Assembly: GCF_009917385.1 (NCBI RefSeq)
Contig: NZ_QWLJ01000046.1
Location: forward strand, 1-34,130
Length of the DNA stretch: 34,130 bases
Source of the DNA: Roseburia sp. 1XD42-34
Lineage (GTDB): Bacteria > Bacillota > Bacilli > Bacillales > Amphibacillaceae
Reading direction: 5' to 3'
Part shown: in pieces, positions 1-7,539 of the stretch
How positions within the stretch are numbered: the first letter of the stretch is position 1
Layout: the number at the start of each line of letters is the position of its first letter
Made by a program: the position numbers and the translations under genes
Notes under the pieces: generated by a model
What the model was told of the DNA's origin: nothing
Database searches by the model: none
The model's input: the letters and a program-made list of their open reading frames with translations, nothing else

Positions 1-3
1 TTG

Positions 4-68
4 CACGCAACTCCAATCTTTTCTTGTTTCTAGTCAATTCAAGTATAAAAGAATTGGATGTTTGCGTG
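4..68. repeat. Imperfect inverted repeat (hairpin) at the window start
   Basis: The arms at about 4-22 and 47-68 pair through CACGCAA/TTTGCGTG, CCAAT/ATTGG and CTTTT/AAAAG, with small bulges. It could be the terminator of a gene left of the window or a small palindromic element. No gene can be assigned to it. Confidence 0.4.
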
Positions 69-134
69 TATATTTTTATGCGCAAATTGTGTGGGAACCC
101 CAACATTTAGTATAGAGCCCTAATAAGATAAGAA

Positions 135-531
135 CGTATAAAATGATGTGCTTATGTAACGAAATAACCGAATAGCCACGTTCGACGCATCATCCCAGCA
201 ACGATGCGCCTTTAGAAATGCGTCCTAAGATAAGGCCTCATCGGTTCCTCACAAAGAGGAAGACCGACTAAAAACGGGCTTGCCGTCCAGACGTCGACAT
301 ACCCCTGTTGTAGTGGCATGATTCCTTTATCTCGTAAAAATGCGTTGTAATCTCCCACGGTCTAAGAAGGGAAGATGTAAGCTGAACAAATCGAAGCGGT
401 AGGTAACAGCACTTAAATCCTCGATTCGTTTCAGGGCTTTTAGGTCATACCCTGATGGAAGGTTCACTTTATCTTTTGTTGATTCGTTCCATTCGCTACG
501 TTGCTAAACGGGCGCGCTTCGCCTTTGTTCT
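135..531 (+). repeat. Family A structured repeat, copy A1 (long form, interrupted by B1)
   Basis: This copy shares with four others the start TATAAAATGA-TGTGCTT, the block GAAATAACCGAATAGCCACG, and the end GCTACGTTGCTAAACGGGCG followed by a short hairpin and CCTTTGTTCT. It is a long-form copy with the extra GAC...CGGGC...GTC arm also seen in A4 and A5. It is split at 330/473 by a family B element. No ORF is credible within it. The plus-strand RNA would end in a GC hairpin plus T-rich tail. Confidence 0.8.
331..472 (+). mobile_element. Family B palindrome-associated element, copy B1, nested in A1
   Basis: This 142-bp insert begins right after CCTTTAT of the host A1 repeat and itself ends in TTCACTTTAT. 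Removing it joins CCTTTAT to CTTTTGTTG, matching the uninterrupted A4 copy (CCTTTATCTTTCGTTG) closely. It has the B-family 3' hairpin, here TCAGGG/CCCTGA, and a degenerate form of the 5' stem. Target use and lack of a duplication beyond the TTTAT resemble IS200/IS605-type insertion. It encodes no transposase. Confidence 0.75.
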
Positions 532-550
532 GTACTTAACAGGAAGGAGA

Positions 551-602
551 ATATGTCAAAATCATGACAGACTGTATTCTTTTTGTCATGATTTTGGCAT
601 AT
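551..602. repeat. Strong 19-bp-arm inverted repeat upstream of the glutaredoxin-like gene
   Basis: The arms 551-569 and 584-602 match at 18 of 19 positions around a 14-nt loop, with cores CAAAATCATGACA and TGTCATGATTTTG. It sits about 70 bp before the start codon of the next gene. It could be a terminator or attenuator hairpin (ATTTTG-type tail) or an operator. It is not part of family A. Confidence 0.6.
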
Positions 603-672
603 TTTGTTTGGATGTGTTTGTAGATGGGAATATAAGAGTGTGAAGTTAAAAGTCCTGAAAGGGGTTTTTGCA

Positions 673-990
673 ATGAAAGAACCTAAGGTGCTTGTTTATA
701 TAAGCAATAACAGTAAAGAATGCGGAAATGTAATACAATTTTTACAAGAATGGCATATCACGTATCAAACCAAAAATGTCAATGAACACCGTGCAAATAT
801 GAAAGAACTACAAAAATTAGGGATATATGGTACACCAGCTATATTTGTTGATGGTGAAAAAGAGCCAATTCTCGGCTTTCAAAAAAATAAATTAAAATAT
901 TATCTTGGTTTAGCTGATAAATCTATGACTTATTACAGTTCACTGTTTGATGGCTATGAACAGAAAAGCGATAACAATCACAGGTTTTAG
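673..990 (+). CDS. Glutaredoxin-like thioredoxin-fold protein
   Basis: This 105-residue protein has the small glutaredoxin layout: an N-terminal beta strand (KVLVYIS), an active-site loop, a helix (VIQFLQEW), and the cis-proline segment YGTPAIFVDG near residues 52-61. Aligning Cys17 with the second cysteine of the family CxxC motif puts Ser14 at the first cysteine, so it appears to be a single-cysteine (SxxC) variant; a monothiol role is inference. The start at 673 is chosen because GAAAGGGG at 657-664 lies at a normal distance; an upstream in-frame ATG at 604 would run back through the intergenic hairpin region. It lies 46 bp before the yppG-like gene and may be co-transcribed. Substrates are unknown. 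Confidence 0.75.
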   Translation: MKEPKVLVYISNNSKECGNVIQFLQEWHITYQTKNVNEHRANMKELQKLGIYGTPAIFVDGEKEPILGFQKNKLKYYLGLADKSMTYYSSLFDGYEQKSDNNHRF

Positions 991-1036
991 AAAAGTAGCA
1001 TAAGCTGTAAAAAAGGTGCAGAAGGTGTGAGTTTTC

Positions 1037-1543
1037 ATGTATCATCGACCTTATTTTGATTATTCGGCACATTATGATCGTCCTATCCATTTAGATGTAA
1101 CGCAAATGGGAGCACAGGGGGATTTTCAACCCAATAACCCTTTTTATTATCAATCTCCGTACGAATTTTTTGCAAAGCCGCAACAGCCAATGAGTTGGCC
1201 TGGAACCAACTTTCAAACATCCAATATGCAACAGGGTTTTAATGCACAAGCCTCACAGCCAAACATGCAACAGGGTTTTAATGCACAAGCCGCACAGCCA
1301 AACATGCAACAGGGCTTTAATGCGCAAGCCGCACAGCCAAACATGCAACAGGGCTTTAATGCGCAAACTGCACAGCCAAATATGGAGCAGAATTTAAATA
1401 TGCAAGCGAATCAGTCAGCTGGATCTGGGCAATCATTTGATTTGGATAAGATGCTGTCAACAGTCGGACAATTGGCTAATACGTATCATCAAGTTTCCCC
1501 TATTGTGAAACAATTTGGCTCATTCATTAAAGCATTTAGGTGA
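1037..1543 (+). CDS. yppG: YppG-like protein with a 13-residue tandem repeat
   Basis: The 168-residue product starts with an aromatic- and proline-rich segment (MYHRPYFDYSAHYDRP). It continues with about four copies of the 13-residue unit NMQQGFNAQAAQP plus a degenerate fifth (about residues 63-125), and ends in a conserved-looking tail LSTVGQLANTYHQVSPIVKQ. The tail and the opening match the YppG family of Bacillaceae as I remember it; its function is not established. The repeat units are 39 bp and nearly identical in DNA, so length probably varies between strains. There is no signal peptide or membrane segment. An intrinsic terminator follows directly at 1544. Confidence 0.75.
   Translation: MYHRPYFDYSAHYDRPIHLDVTQMGAQGDFQPNNPFYYQSPYEFFAKPQQPMSWPGTNFQTSNMQQGFNAQASQPNMQQGFNAQAAQPNMQQGFNAQAAQPNMQQGFNAQTAQPNMEQNLNMQANQSAGSGQSFDLDKMLSTVGQLANTYHQVSPIVKQFGSFIKAFR
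1222..1415 (+). repeat. 39-bp tandem repeat inside the yppG-like gene
   Basis: Four near-identical in-frame units, AATATGCAACAGGG followed by TTTAATGCACAAGC and a CACAGCCA end, and one degraded unit encode the Gln/Asn/Ala repeat. Differences between units are mostly silent or Ala/Ser/Thr swaps, which fits recent expansion by slippage or recombination. Confidence 0.85.
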
Positions 1544-1576
1544 AAAAGCTGATGGCAGTTATCGTCGGCTTTTTTA
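1544..1576 (+). terminator. Intrinsic terminator after the yppG-like gene
   Basis: AAAAAGCTGA pairs with TCGGCTTTTT across a 12-nt loop and ends in a T run. It begins at the stop codon of the yppG-like gene. Confidence 0.75.
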
Positions 1577-1589
1577 TTGTATAGGAAAC

Positions 1590-1782
1590 TTTAAAATGAG
1601 GTGCTTGGAGATAAAGAAATAACCGAATAAGCCACGTTGGGCTCCACCGCCCAGCAACTAGGACTTCACGAATCGCCCTACGATAAGTCATCATTGGTTC
1701 GTGCCTCACCATGATTCCTAAAACCTTAGTTGCTTCGCTCTAGTCGCTACGTTGCTAAACGGGCGCCCTGCGCCTTTGTTCT
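1590..1782 (+). repeat. Family A structured repeat, copy A2 (short form)
   Basis: This 193-bp copy begins TTTAAAATGAGGTGCTT right after the yppG terminator. It contains a local hairpin GGGC-tccacc-GCCC, a long-range pair GCAACTA (1654-1660) with TAGTTGC (1727-1733), and a terminal hairpin GGCGC-cct-GCGCC followed by TTTGTTCT. It lacks the extra arm of the long form. Together with the terminator it fills the 1544-1866 gap. Confidence 0.8.
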
Positions 1783-1866
1783 GTTCAAGAAAAATTTCCA
1801 TAATAAGTATGACATGTTTACGTTAAGAATAGGGAAAACAAAGAATGGATGGAAAGGAGAAATGAG

Positions 1867-2580
1867 ATGGTAGCTTGTTTAATTATTCATGGATATACGG
1901 GAGGACCTTATGAAGTAGAACCGTTGGCTGATTACTTAAAAGACCACACAGATTGGCGTATAACTGTCCCGACTTTGCCTGGGCATGGACGGAAATTAAA
2001 TTTGCAACATGTTTCCCACGACGAATGGTTGGAGGCTGCAGAACACACACTGCTGCAGCTGAAAGAAAGGTATGAGACTGTCTACCTCATTGGTTTTTCA
2101 ATGGGAGGTATGATTGCGGCATATTTGGCTGCCAAATATCAAGTAGAGAAGCTTGTGCTTTTAGCAACCTCTGGTAAATACTTATCGTTTAAGCAGATCG
2201 GAATAGACATAGGTGGATTTATTACAGATGCTGTCAAAGGCAAACTAGGAGAAAACAAATTGTTCAGACATTATAAAAGAAAGTTTGGTACAGTCCCTTT
2301 TCGAGCAAACATTGAATTTTTGAAGTTAGTACGATTTACAAGGCGATACTTAAATAAAATTCAATCCCCAGTGTTAATTGCCCAAGGTCAGCAAGATGGA
2401 ATGGTGCCATATAAAACAGCGTATTATTTAAATAAAGAAATTACATCTGAACAGAAAGAAGTTGTGTTTTTTGAACGGTCTAAACATTTAATCTGTTTAG
2501 GAGAGGACAAGGATGCACTAAATCAAATTGTACATGCTTTTCTGGATAGACCAAAAGCGGATACATTTTCATACAAATAA
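1867..2580 (+). CDS. Carboxylesterase / alpha-beta hydrolase
   Basis: This 237-residue cytosolic hydrolase has the alpha/beta fold signature: the oxyanion-side HGYTGG near residues 9-14, the nucleophile elbow GFSMGG with Ser78, Asp177 in GQQDGMVP, and His207 in ERSKHLI. Size and motifs fit the Est30/YvaK-type carboxylesterase group, which acts on short to medium acyl esters; the natural substrate is unknown. The start at 1867 is chosen because AGGAGA (1855-1860) lies 6 bp before it; the in-frame ATG at 1849 lies upstream of that ribosome site. It is a single gene closed by a strong bidirectional terminator. Confidence 0.85.
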   Translation: MVACLIIHGYTGGPYEVEPLADYLKDHTDWRITVPTLPGHGRKLNLQHVSHDEWLEAAEHTLLQLKERYETVYLIGFSMGGMIAAYLAAKYQVEKLVLLATSGKYLSFKQIGIDIGGFITDAVKGKLGENKLFRHYKRKFGTVPFRANIEFLKLVRFTRRYLNKIQSPVLIAQGQQDGMVPYKTAYYLNKEITSEQKEVVFFERSKHLICLGEDKDALNQIVHAFLDRPKADTFSYK

Positions 2581-2620
2581 AGAGTCTGGACAGGTGAGAC
2601 ATACCAGACTCTTTTGTTTT
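2579..2620. terminator. Bidirectional terminator between esterase and degV-type gene
   Basis: AGAGTCTGG and CCAGACTCT form a perfect stem with A/T tracts on both sides (CTTTTGTTTT on plus, CTCTTTATTTG on minus). It serves the esterase and probably the convergent EamA-DegV pair. Confidence 0.85.
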
Positions 2621-2681
2621 CTTTGATATAGCACAACTCTAGATAAAGTTTGGCTTATATTCAGCTCATGTGCTAAACGGA

Positions 2682-3542
2682 TTACTTAGAATGCTTAAAG
2701 AAAGAAATAACGAGTGCACCTTCCCCACCATACGTAGATATTAAAGGACCAGTGTCCATAATCAGCGCATCCTTAAACGGATATTTCTCACGTATTTCAC
2801 TTAGCACCTTTTTAGCTCGTTCCTCTGCATTACAATGTGATAAAGAGATTACTTTATCTTCTACGTTTTTTGTATATTCACCAATTTGGTCGATAAAGCG
2901 TCGGATGGATTTTTTGTCCCCTCTTACTTTTTCAGTAACTTCGATTGCTCCATCTTTACTTGCTCGCATGAGTAGTTTAATGTTTAATGTTTTGGCAATT
3001 TTTCCCTTCACTTTATCCAGTCGTCCACCTTGAATAAGGTTTTCCAACGTTTTTAAAACGAATAAAGTAGTCGTTTGCTCTGCCCTTTCCTCAAGGTGAT
3101 CCACTAATTGAGCAAAGGTATAATTTGCTTCTATTTTTGAGATAGCTTCATATAGCAAAAGAGCAATTCCACAAGAAGCAGTTTTTGTATTGATGACAGC
3201 AATAGTGCGCTCCGGTTCTTCATCCAAAAGCAATTTCATTCCGGCAATTGCGTTCTCATAGGTGCTGCTTAACCCTTTCGTTAAGCTGAGCATCAGGATT
3301 GGGACTTCTTTATCAATTTGTTTGTAAGCCGAGTAAAAATCATGCGGACTTGGTGCCGATGACCTTGGCAGTTCATTTGTTTCAGCAATTTTTTTATAAA
3401 AGGATGGTAAATCTAAATCCACGCCACTTCTATATTGACCGTCACTAAAATGTAAATAAAGTGGTACTTGAATGATATCGGTCTTCTTCCTTAAACGCTC
3501 AGGGATATCCGCTCCACCATCTGTCATAAGTTGAATGTTCAT
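2682..3542 (-). CDS. DegV family fatty-acid-binding protein
   Basis: This 286-residue protein is full length for the DegV (EDD) family. It opens with a variant of the family start, MTDGGADIP (usually TDSTADLP), and has the lipid-carboxylate loop around RSSAPSPHDF at residues 60-69, the middle segment NTKTASCGIALL, and the basic helix NLIQGGRLDKVKGKIAK. Relatives such as FakB carry acyl chains for FakA kinase; whether this copy does is inference, and no fakA is present here. GGAGGG upstream gives a good ribosome site. It follows the EamA gene by 30 bp on the same strand, so the two are likely an operon. Confidence 0.85.
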   Translation of the reverse strand: MNIQLMTDGGADIPERLRKKTDIIQVPLYLHFSDGQYRSGVDLDLPSFYKKIAETNELPRSSAPSPHDFYSAYKQIDKEVPILMLSLTKGLSSTYENAIAGMKLLLDEEPERTIAVINTKTASCGIALLLYEAISKIEANYTFAQLVDHLEERAEQTTTLFVLKTLENLIQGGRLDKVKGKIAKTLNIKLLMRASKDGAIEVTEKVRGDKKSIRRFIDQIGEYTKNVEDKVISLSHCNAEERAKKVLSEIREKYPFKDALIMDTGPLISTYGGEGALVISFFKHSK

Positions 3543-3572
3543 AAGTTTACCCTTCCCTCCATCTTATCTGTT

Positions 3573-4487
3573 TTAATCATGCTGCTCTTTTTTGGAAATT
3601 GTTAAAGTAGTTTTACGATTGGTGCTTAATACAAACAAAAATAATCCAAATAATACGATGGTCCCTCCCAGTAGCTGGGAGGCAGTAATAGTCTCATGTA
3701 AAACAATGTATGCTAAAAATGAGGCACCTATTGGTTCAAAAACGATCCCCATCGAGATGGTAGAAGTACTCAGCCATTTTAAAGCCCAATTAAATAATGT
3801 GTGGCCGAAAAAAGTTGGTATAATCGCCAATGCAATAAAAATCCACCAATGATCAGCTGGATAGCCAACAAAAGAATTCCCAATGATTAAGTTATATAGG
3901 ATCAATGTGATGGAGCTTACGCCATACACGACGAATGTATAGGTCATTAAAGAAAGATTCCGGCGCACTCGTTGACCGAGTAAGAAATAGACTGTTACGG
4001 TTATCGCCCCAAGTAATGCTAAAATATCTCCGAACAGGGCCATACCGCTTATTTGAAAATCTCCCCAACTAATGATCACACTACCAATTAGAGCAATCAG
4101 CATACTAATAATTGCTCCATAAGAAAAGCGCTCCTTAAAGAAAATATATGTTCCTAGGAAAGCGAAAATTGGCTGGAGCGTTACTAAGACTACAGAGCTT
4201 GCCACCGATGTGTAATTCAATGATTCAAACCATAATATAAAATGAAAAGCTAAAAATATCCCTGCGAGAATGGATAATACCCAATCTTTTTGATCAATTT
4301 TCTTTATTTCATGGCGGTATTTTGCCAGTATTATTGGAACCATTAGAAGTACAGCAAATAAAAGGCGGTAATTTGCGATCATTGCAGCTGGTGCTTGATC
4401 TGCTAATTTAACAAATACTGCTGAAGTAGAAACAGAAATAACACCAATTCCTACCGCAACGTATGGGTTAAATGGAGGAAGTCGCAT
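3573..4487 (-). CDS. EamA-family (DMT superfamily) transporter
   Basis: This 304-residue integral membrane protein appears to have about ten hydrophobic segments in two EamA repeats, the usual layout of drug/metabolite transporters. The first repeat includes ANYRLLFAVLLMVP near residues 38-51 and the second is marked by GHTLFNWALKWL and FEPIGASFLAYIVLHE near the C terminus. The substrate cannot be read from the sequence; family members export amino acids, metabolites or drugs. AAGGAGG lies 6 bp before the ATG. It is the first gene of a probable two-gene operon with the DegV protein. Confidence 0.85.
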   Translation of the reverse strand: MRLPPFNPYVAVGIGVISVSTSAVFVKLADQAPAAMIANYRLLFAVLLMVPIILAKYRHEIKKIDQKDWVLSILAGIFLAFHFILWFESLNYTSVASSVVLVTLQPIFAFLGTYIFFKERFSYGAIISMLIALIGSVIISWGDFQISGMALFGDILALLGAITVTVYFLLGQRVRRNLSLMTYTFVVYGVSSITLILYNLIIGNSFVGYPADHWWIFIALAIIPTFFGHTLFNWALKWLSTSTISMGIVFEPIGASFLAYIVLHETITASQLLGGTIVLFGLFLFVLSTNRKTTLTISKKEQHD

Positions 4488-4577
4488 TTAAACCCTCCTT
4501 GCTACATTTTAAGTTTAATTAAATTGTTGTGCACATCCCATATATTTTATCATGGTCTGAATAAAAAATCATTTATC

Positions 4578-4607
4578 TAATTAGTATCCTTGGTAAAAAT
4601 ATGTTAT
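4578..4607 (+). promoter_or_regulatory. Candidate sigma-A promoter for the cshA leader transcript
   Basis: TTAGTA and TATGAT are separated by 18 bp. Transcription from here would give a leader of about 480 nt before cshA. Only the -10 box is close to consensus. Confidence 0.45.
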
Positions 4608-4632
4608 GATATTCTTTGCATGAGATCACGTG

Positions 4633-4663
4633 AGGCCTCTTACCATTTCGGTGAAGCCTTTTT
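4633..4663 (+). terminator. Attenuator-like hairpin in the cshA leader
   Basis: AGGC and TTACC pair with GGTGA and GCCT around an ATTTC loop, followed by TTTTTG. Lying only about 25-55 nt after the predicted start of transcription and far from any stop codon, it looks like an early attenuator. Confidence 0.6.
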
Positions 4664-5089
4664 GTACTTTAGGTTGGATAGAAACACGTTCTATAGTGGA
4701 TGTGTGTCCAAAAAACATGGGAAAACAGCTAATGTTTTTAATGATTTTTGGACAATCTATAAAAAATGTGAATTTAAAAAAATAGTGGTGTTTAAAGGGT
4801 AGAAGATGTATACATTAGCTAAGCCTATAACGTAATGCTGCTGCCTTCTCCAACAGGCATGCCAAATCTTAGACGGTGCAATATAAGCGTGTAAGTACGT
4901 GATTATATTTTAAGCCGCTAAAATAAGCTGAAGGTCACATGGCGTGTCACATGGACGAGACTTTTTGAACACTCCTCTTATATTTCCGTTAATAATCTGT
5001 GACTATAATGATGAGCAGGACTAAAGTATATAGAAGCGACCAAGGCCTCTTACAATAAAATTTTTAACATTAAAGGAGTAGAGGAATAG
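4664..5089 (+). promoter_or_regulatory. Long structured 5' leader of cshA
   Basis: No convincing gene is present; a 70-codon open frame at 4590-4802 crosses the attenuator and has no ribosome site. Visible structure includes a stem TGTCCAAAAA / TTTTTGGACA (about 4707-4754) and AATATAA / TTATATT (about 4881-4911). An 11-base repeat, AGGCCTCTTAC, of the attenuator's 5' arm recurs at 5043-5054 just before the gene. DEAD-box helicase genes in several bacteria have long cold- or autoregulated leaders, which would fit here by analogy. Confidence 0.5.
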
Positions 5090-6553
5090 GTGACAACATT
5101 TAAAGAACTGGGTATTTCCAATCCAATTATGAAAGCATTAGAAAGAATGGGGTTTGAAGAAGCAACCCCGATTCAAGCTGAGACCATTCCAGTTGCCTTA
5201 GAAGGCAATGATGTAATTGGACAAGCACAAACAGGAACAGGAAAAACGGCTGCTTTTGGTATTCCAATGATTGAAAAGCTGGATCCAAAAGCACGTAAAA
5301 TTCAAGGTCTCGTTGTTGCTCCAACGAGGGAATTAGCGATCCAAGTAGCTGAAGAATTAAATCGACTTGGAAAAATAAAAAAGGTCCGTGCATTTGCGGT
5401 TTATGGCGGACAGCATATGGAACGTCAAATTCGTTCATTGAAAGATGGTCCGCAAATTGTTGTAGCGACACCAGGAAGATTATTAGACCATATGCGCAGG
5501 AAAACAATTCGCACGAATCATATTCAGACAACCGTTTTAGACGAAGCGGATGAAATGTTAAATATGGGCTTCATCGATGATATCCGCGAGATTCTTAAGG
5601 CGATACCAGAAGAAAGACAGACGTTGTTATTCTCAGCAACGATGCCTAAGGAAATTCGTGATATTGCCACTAATTTAATGAACAATCCGAAAGAGATTAA
5701 GATTAAAGCCAAGGAAATGACGGTTGAAAATATTGATCAATATTTTATTGAAATACCAGAGAAATTTAAATTTGATACGTTAAATAACCATTTGGATATT
5801 CATTCTCCGGATTTAGCGATTGTTTTTAGCCGCACTAAAAAGCGTGTAGATGAAATCACAGAAGGCTTACAAGCTAGAGGCTACCGAGCAGAAGGAATTC
5901 ATGGTGATTTAACACAAGGAAAACGGATGTCGGTATTGAATAAGTTCAAAAATGGTCGAGTAGATGTATTAGTTGCAACAGATGTTGCGGCGAGAGGGTT
6001 AGATATTTCCGGTGTTACACATGTGTATAATTTTGACATTCCGCAGGATCCGGAAAGCTATGTGCATCGTATCGGAAGAACAGGACGTGCTGGTCGTACA
6101 GGGGAAGCGATCTCCTTTATAACTCCAAGGGAATTGGCTCATTTACAATTAATTGAGAAAGTTACCAAAAGTAAGATGAAACGATTAACACCACCTACGA
6201 ATCATGATGCACGAAAAGGGCAACAACAGGTGACGATCAGCAAAATTATAGAAACAATCGAAACAAAAGATTTAAATGCTTATCACCAAGCCGCGAACCA
6301 ATTATTGGAAGACCATGATTCAGTTTCTGTTATTGCTGCTGCTCTGAAGCTATTGACGAAAGAACGGAAGGATACTCCTGTAAAAATTTCTTCTGTTGCG
6401 CCCGTTAGCGTGAAAAAAGCGAATAATGTAAAAGACAATCGCCGTTCGAATAATAAACGTTTTTATGGAAAACGTGGTCAGAACAATCGCGGAGGTCAAA
6501 GCGGTCGTAATCGAAAGGGCAATTTCCAAAAACGTAGAAACCGTGATAATTAA
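5090..6553 (+). CDS. cshA: DEAD-box ATP-dependent RNA helicase CshA
   Basis: This 487-residue helicase remodels RNA duplexes in ribosome assembly and RNA decay. All family motifs are present in order: Q motif (residues 3-31), motif I AQTGTGKT (46-53), Ia PTREL (78-82), Ib TPGR (127-130), DEAD (151-154), SAT (182-184), and motif VI HRIGRTGRAGR (326-336). The tail from about 440 is basic and rich in Arg, Asn and Gly (RGQNNRGGQSGRNRKG), as in CshA, where it binds RNA. The start is GTG at 5090 behind AAAGGAG (5072-5078). It has its own long leader and its own terminator, so it is probably monocistronic. Confidence 0.95.
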   Translation: MTTFKELGISNPIMKALERMGFEEATPIQAETIPVALEGNDVIGQAQTGTGKTAAFGIPMIEKLDPKARKIQGLVVAPTRELAIQVAEELNRLGKIKKVRAFAVYGGQHMERQIRSLKDGPQIVVATPGRLLDHMRRKTIRTNHIQTTVLDEADEMLNMGFIDDIREILKAIPEERQTLLFSATMPKEIRDIATNLMNNPKEIKIKAKEMTVENIDQYFIEIPEKFKFDTLNNHLDIHSPDLAIVFSRTKKRVDEITEGLQARGYRAEGIHGDLTQGKRMSVLNKFKNGRVDVLVATDVAARGLDISGVTHVYNFDIPQDPESYVHRIGRTGRAGRTGEAISFITPRELAHLQLIEKVTKSKMKRLTPPTNHDARKGQQQVTISKIIETIETKDLNAYHQAANQLLEDHDSVSVIAAALKLLTKERKDTPVKISSVAPVSVKKANNVKDNRRSNNKRFYGKRGQNNRGGQSGRNRKGNFQKRRNRDN

Positions 6554-6564
6554 TTACTAATAGT

Positions 6565-6598
6565 GAAAAAAGCTTCTTTACATGAAGGAGCTTTTTTG
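6565..6598 (+). terminator. Intrinsic terminator of cshA
   Basis: AAAAAAGCTTCTT pairs with AAGGAGCTTTTTT (one G-T pair) with a short loop, 12 bp after the cshA stop codon. Confidence 0.9.
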
Positions 6599-6963
6599 GT
6601 ATCTACAAACAATATCTATGTTACATATGGTATGGGTAGTAGTTTGTAACTTGTTTAACGCATCTGTTGCGGAAACTGGTACGTTTATCTTAGGACAGTA
6701 TGTATGGCGTTAAACAAAGCTGTACGTATCTATTCGTGAAGCTTGTATACACGTGCAATTTAGGATGAACACAATCGCTACATTTGCGGTAATCCTATAT
6801 GTAATAAAGTAAAACATCATTTATCTATCTCTTAAGGAATGAGCGTTAGTTTGCAGGGGTAATTTCAGGGCCGCTATATTCCTTATACTTATTGTATTGC
6901 TTCCTATCAGTTTACGTACATTACATTCGATAAATTAAAAACTAGGGAAAAAGATCTGGTTTT
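6599..6963. other. Intergenic stretch without a recognisable gene
   Basis: About 365 bp between the cshA terminator and the ydbS promoter. I see no open frame with a ribosome site, no copy of repeat families A or B, and no strong hairpin. Confidence 0.5.
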
Positions 6964-6992
6964 AGAAACTATTTTGTACGATATAACGTATA
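6964..6992 (+). promoter_or_regulatory. Candidate sigma-W (ECF) promoter for ydbS-ydbT
   Basis: AGAAAC, 17 bp, then CGTATA closely fits the sigma-W pattern TGAAAC-N16/17-CGTATA, differing in one base. The ydbST genes of B. subtilis are, to my knowledge, sigma-W targets. A TATAAT at 6989-6994 overlaps the same -10 region, so a sigma-A promoter is an alternative. Confidence 0.5.
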
Positions 6993-7059
6993 ATTAGGAA
7001 GGATTGTCACCTTATAAAAATTGACAGTCAAACTAAATTTGATAGAAAGGGGAGATAAG

Positions 7060-7539
7060 ATGCGACAACCTCCAAAGCAGGAAATTGATAAAGATGCAAT
7101 AAAAGTATGGAAAATAACGGCAGCTATTTATAATGGAATAGTGTGTTTACTTGCAATTGGTGCACTTATCGTTAGCATTATTTTGGACTGGCCTCTTTGG
7201 TATAGTATTATAGCTATAATTGCTTCCATTATTATAGCATATGTATGTATATTTATTCTTCCAAAGCTTCGCTGGCGACGATGGAGATATGAATTATTTG
7301 AACAGGAAATCTATATCCAATACGGTATTTTAATCATGTCAAGGACGCTTATCCCTATGGTGCGTGTGCAGCATGTTGATACGCAACAGGGACCGCTCTT
7401 AAAACGGTATGATTTAGCAACTGTAACCATCTCGACTGCGGCAACAACACATGAAATTCCTGCATTAAATGAAGCAGATGCTTCTTTATTACGAGACCGT
7501 ATTTCCGAGCTTGCAAGGGTGGATGAAGAAGATGTCTAA
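7060..7539 (+). CDS. ydbS: YdbS, membrane protein with bacterial PH domain
   Basis: The 159-residue protein equals the usual YdbS length. It has two adjacent hydrophobic segments at about residues 20-75, then a bPH2 (DUF304) domain recognisable from WRYELFEQEIYIQYGILIM and RTLIPMVRVQHVDTQQGPL. YdbS and YdbT are paired membrane proteins linked in B. subtilis to envelope stress and resistance to antimicrobial compounds; the mechanism is not known. The start at 7060 has GAAAGGGGAG 6 bp upstream and gives the expected N terminus; an in-frame TTG at 7021 lies upstream of that site. It overlaps ydbT by 8 bp, pointing to coupled translation. Confidence 0.85.
   Translation: MRQPPKQEIDKDAIKVWKITAAIYNGIVCLLAIGALIVSIILDWPLWYSIIAIIASIIIAYVCIFILPKLRWRRWRYELFEQEIYIQYGILIMSRTLIPMVRVQHVDTQQGPLLKRYDLATVTISTAATTHEIPALNEADASLLRDRISELARVDEEDV

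Noticed and set aside
1222..1415. Regular repeats that might suggest a CRISPR array
   Set aside because: The units are contiguous, in frame and without unique spacers; they encode a protein repeat.
4590..4802. 70-codon open frame upstream of cshA
   Set aside because: It has no ribosome site, crosses the attenuator hairpin and has an unlikely composition; it is better read as leader RNA.
5127..5531. 134-codon minus-strand open frame inside cshA
   Set aside because: It is the shadow of a strongly conserved helicase gene.
6653..6680. GTTTAA followed by GGAAAC, considered as a second sigma-B promoter
   Set aside because: The -10 part is too far from GGGTAT and no gene starts close by.
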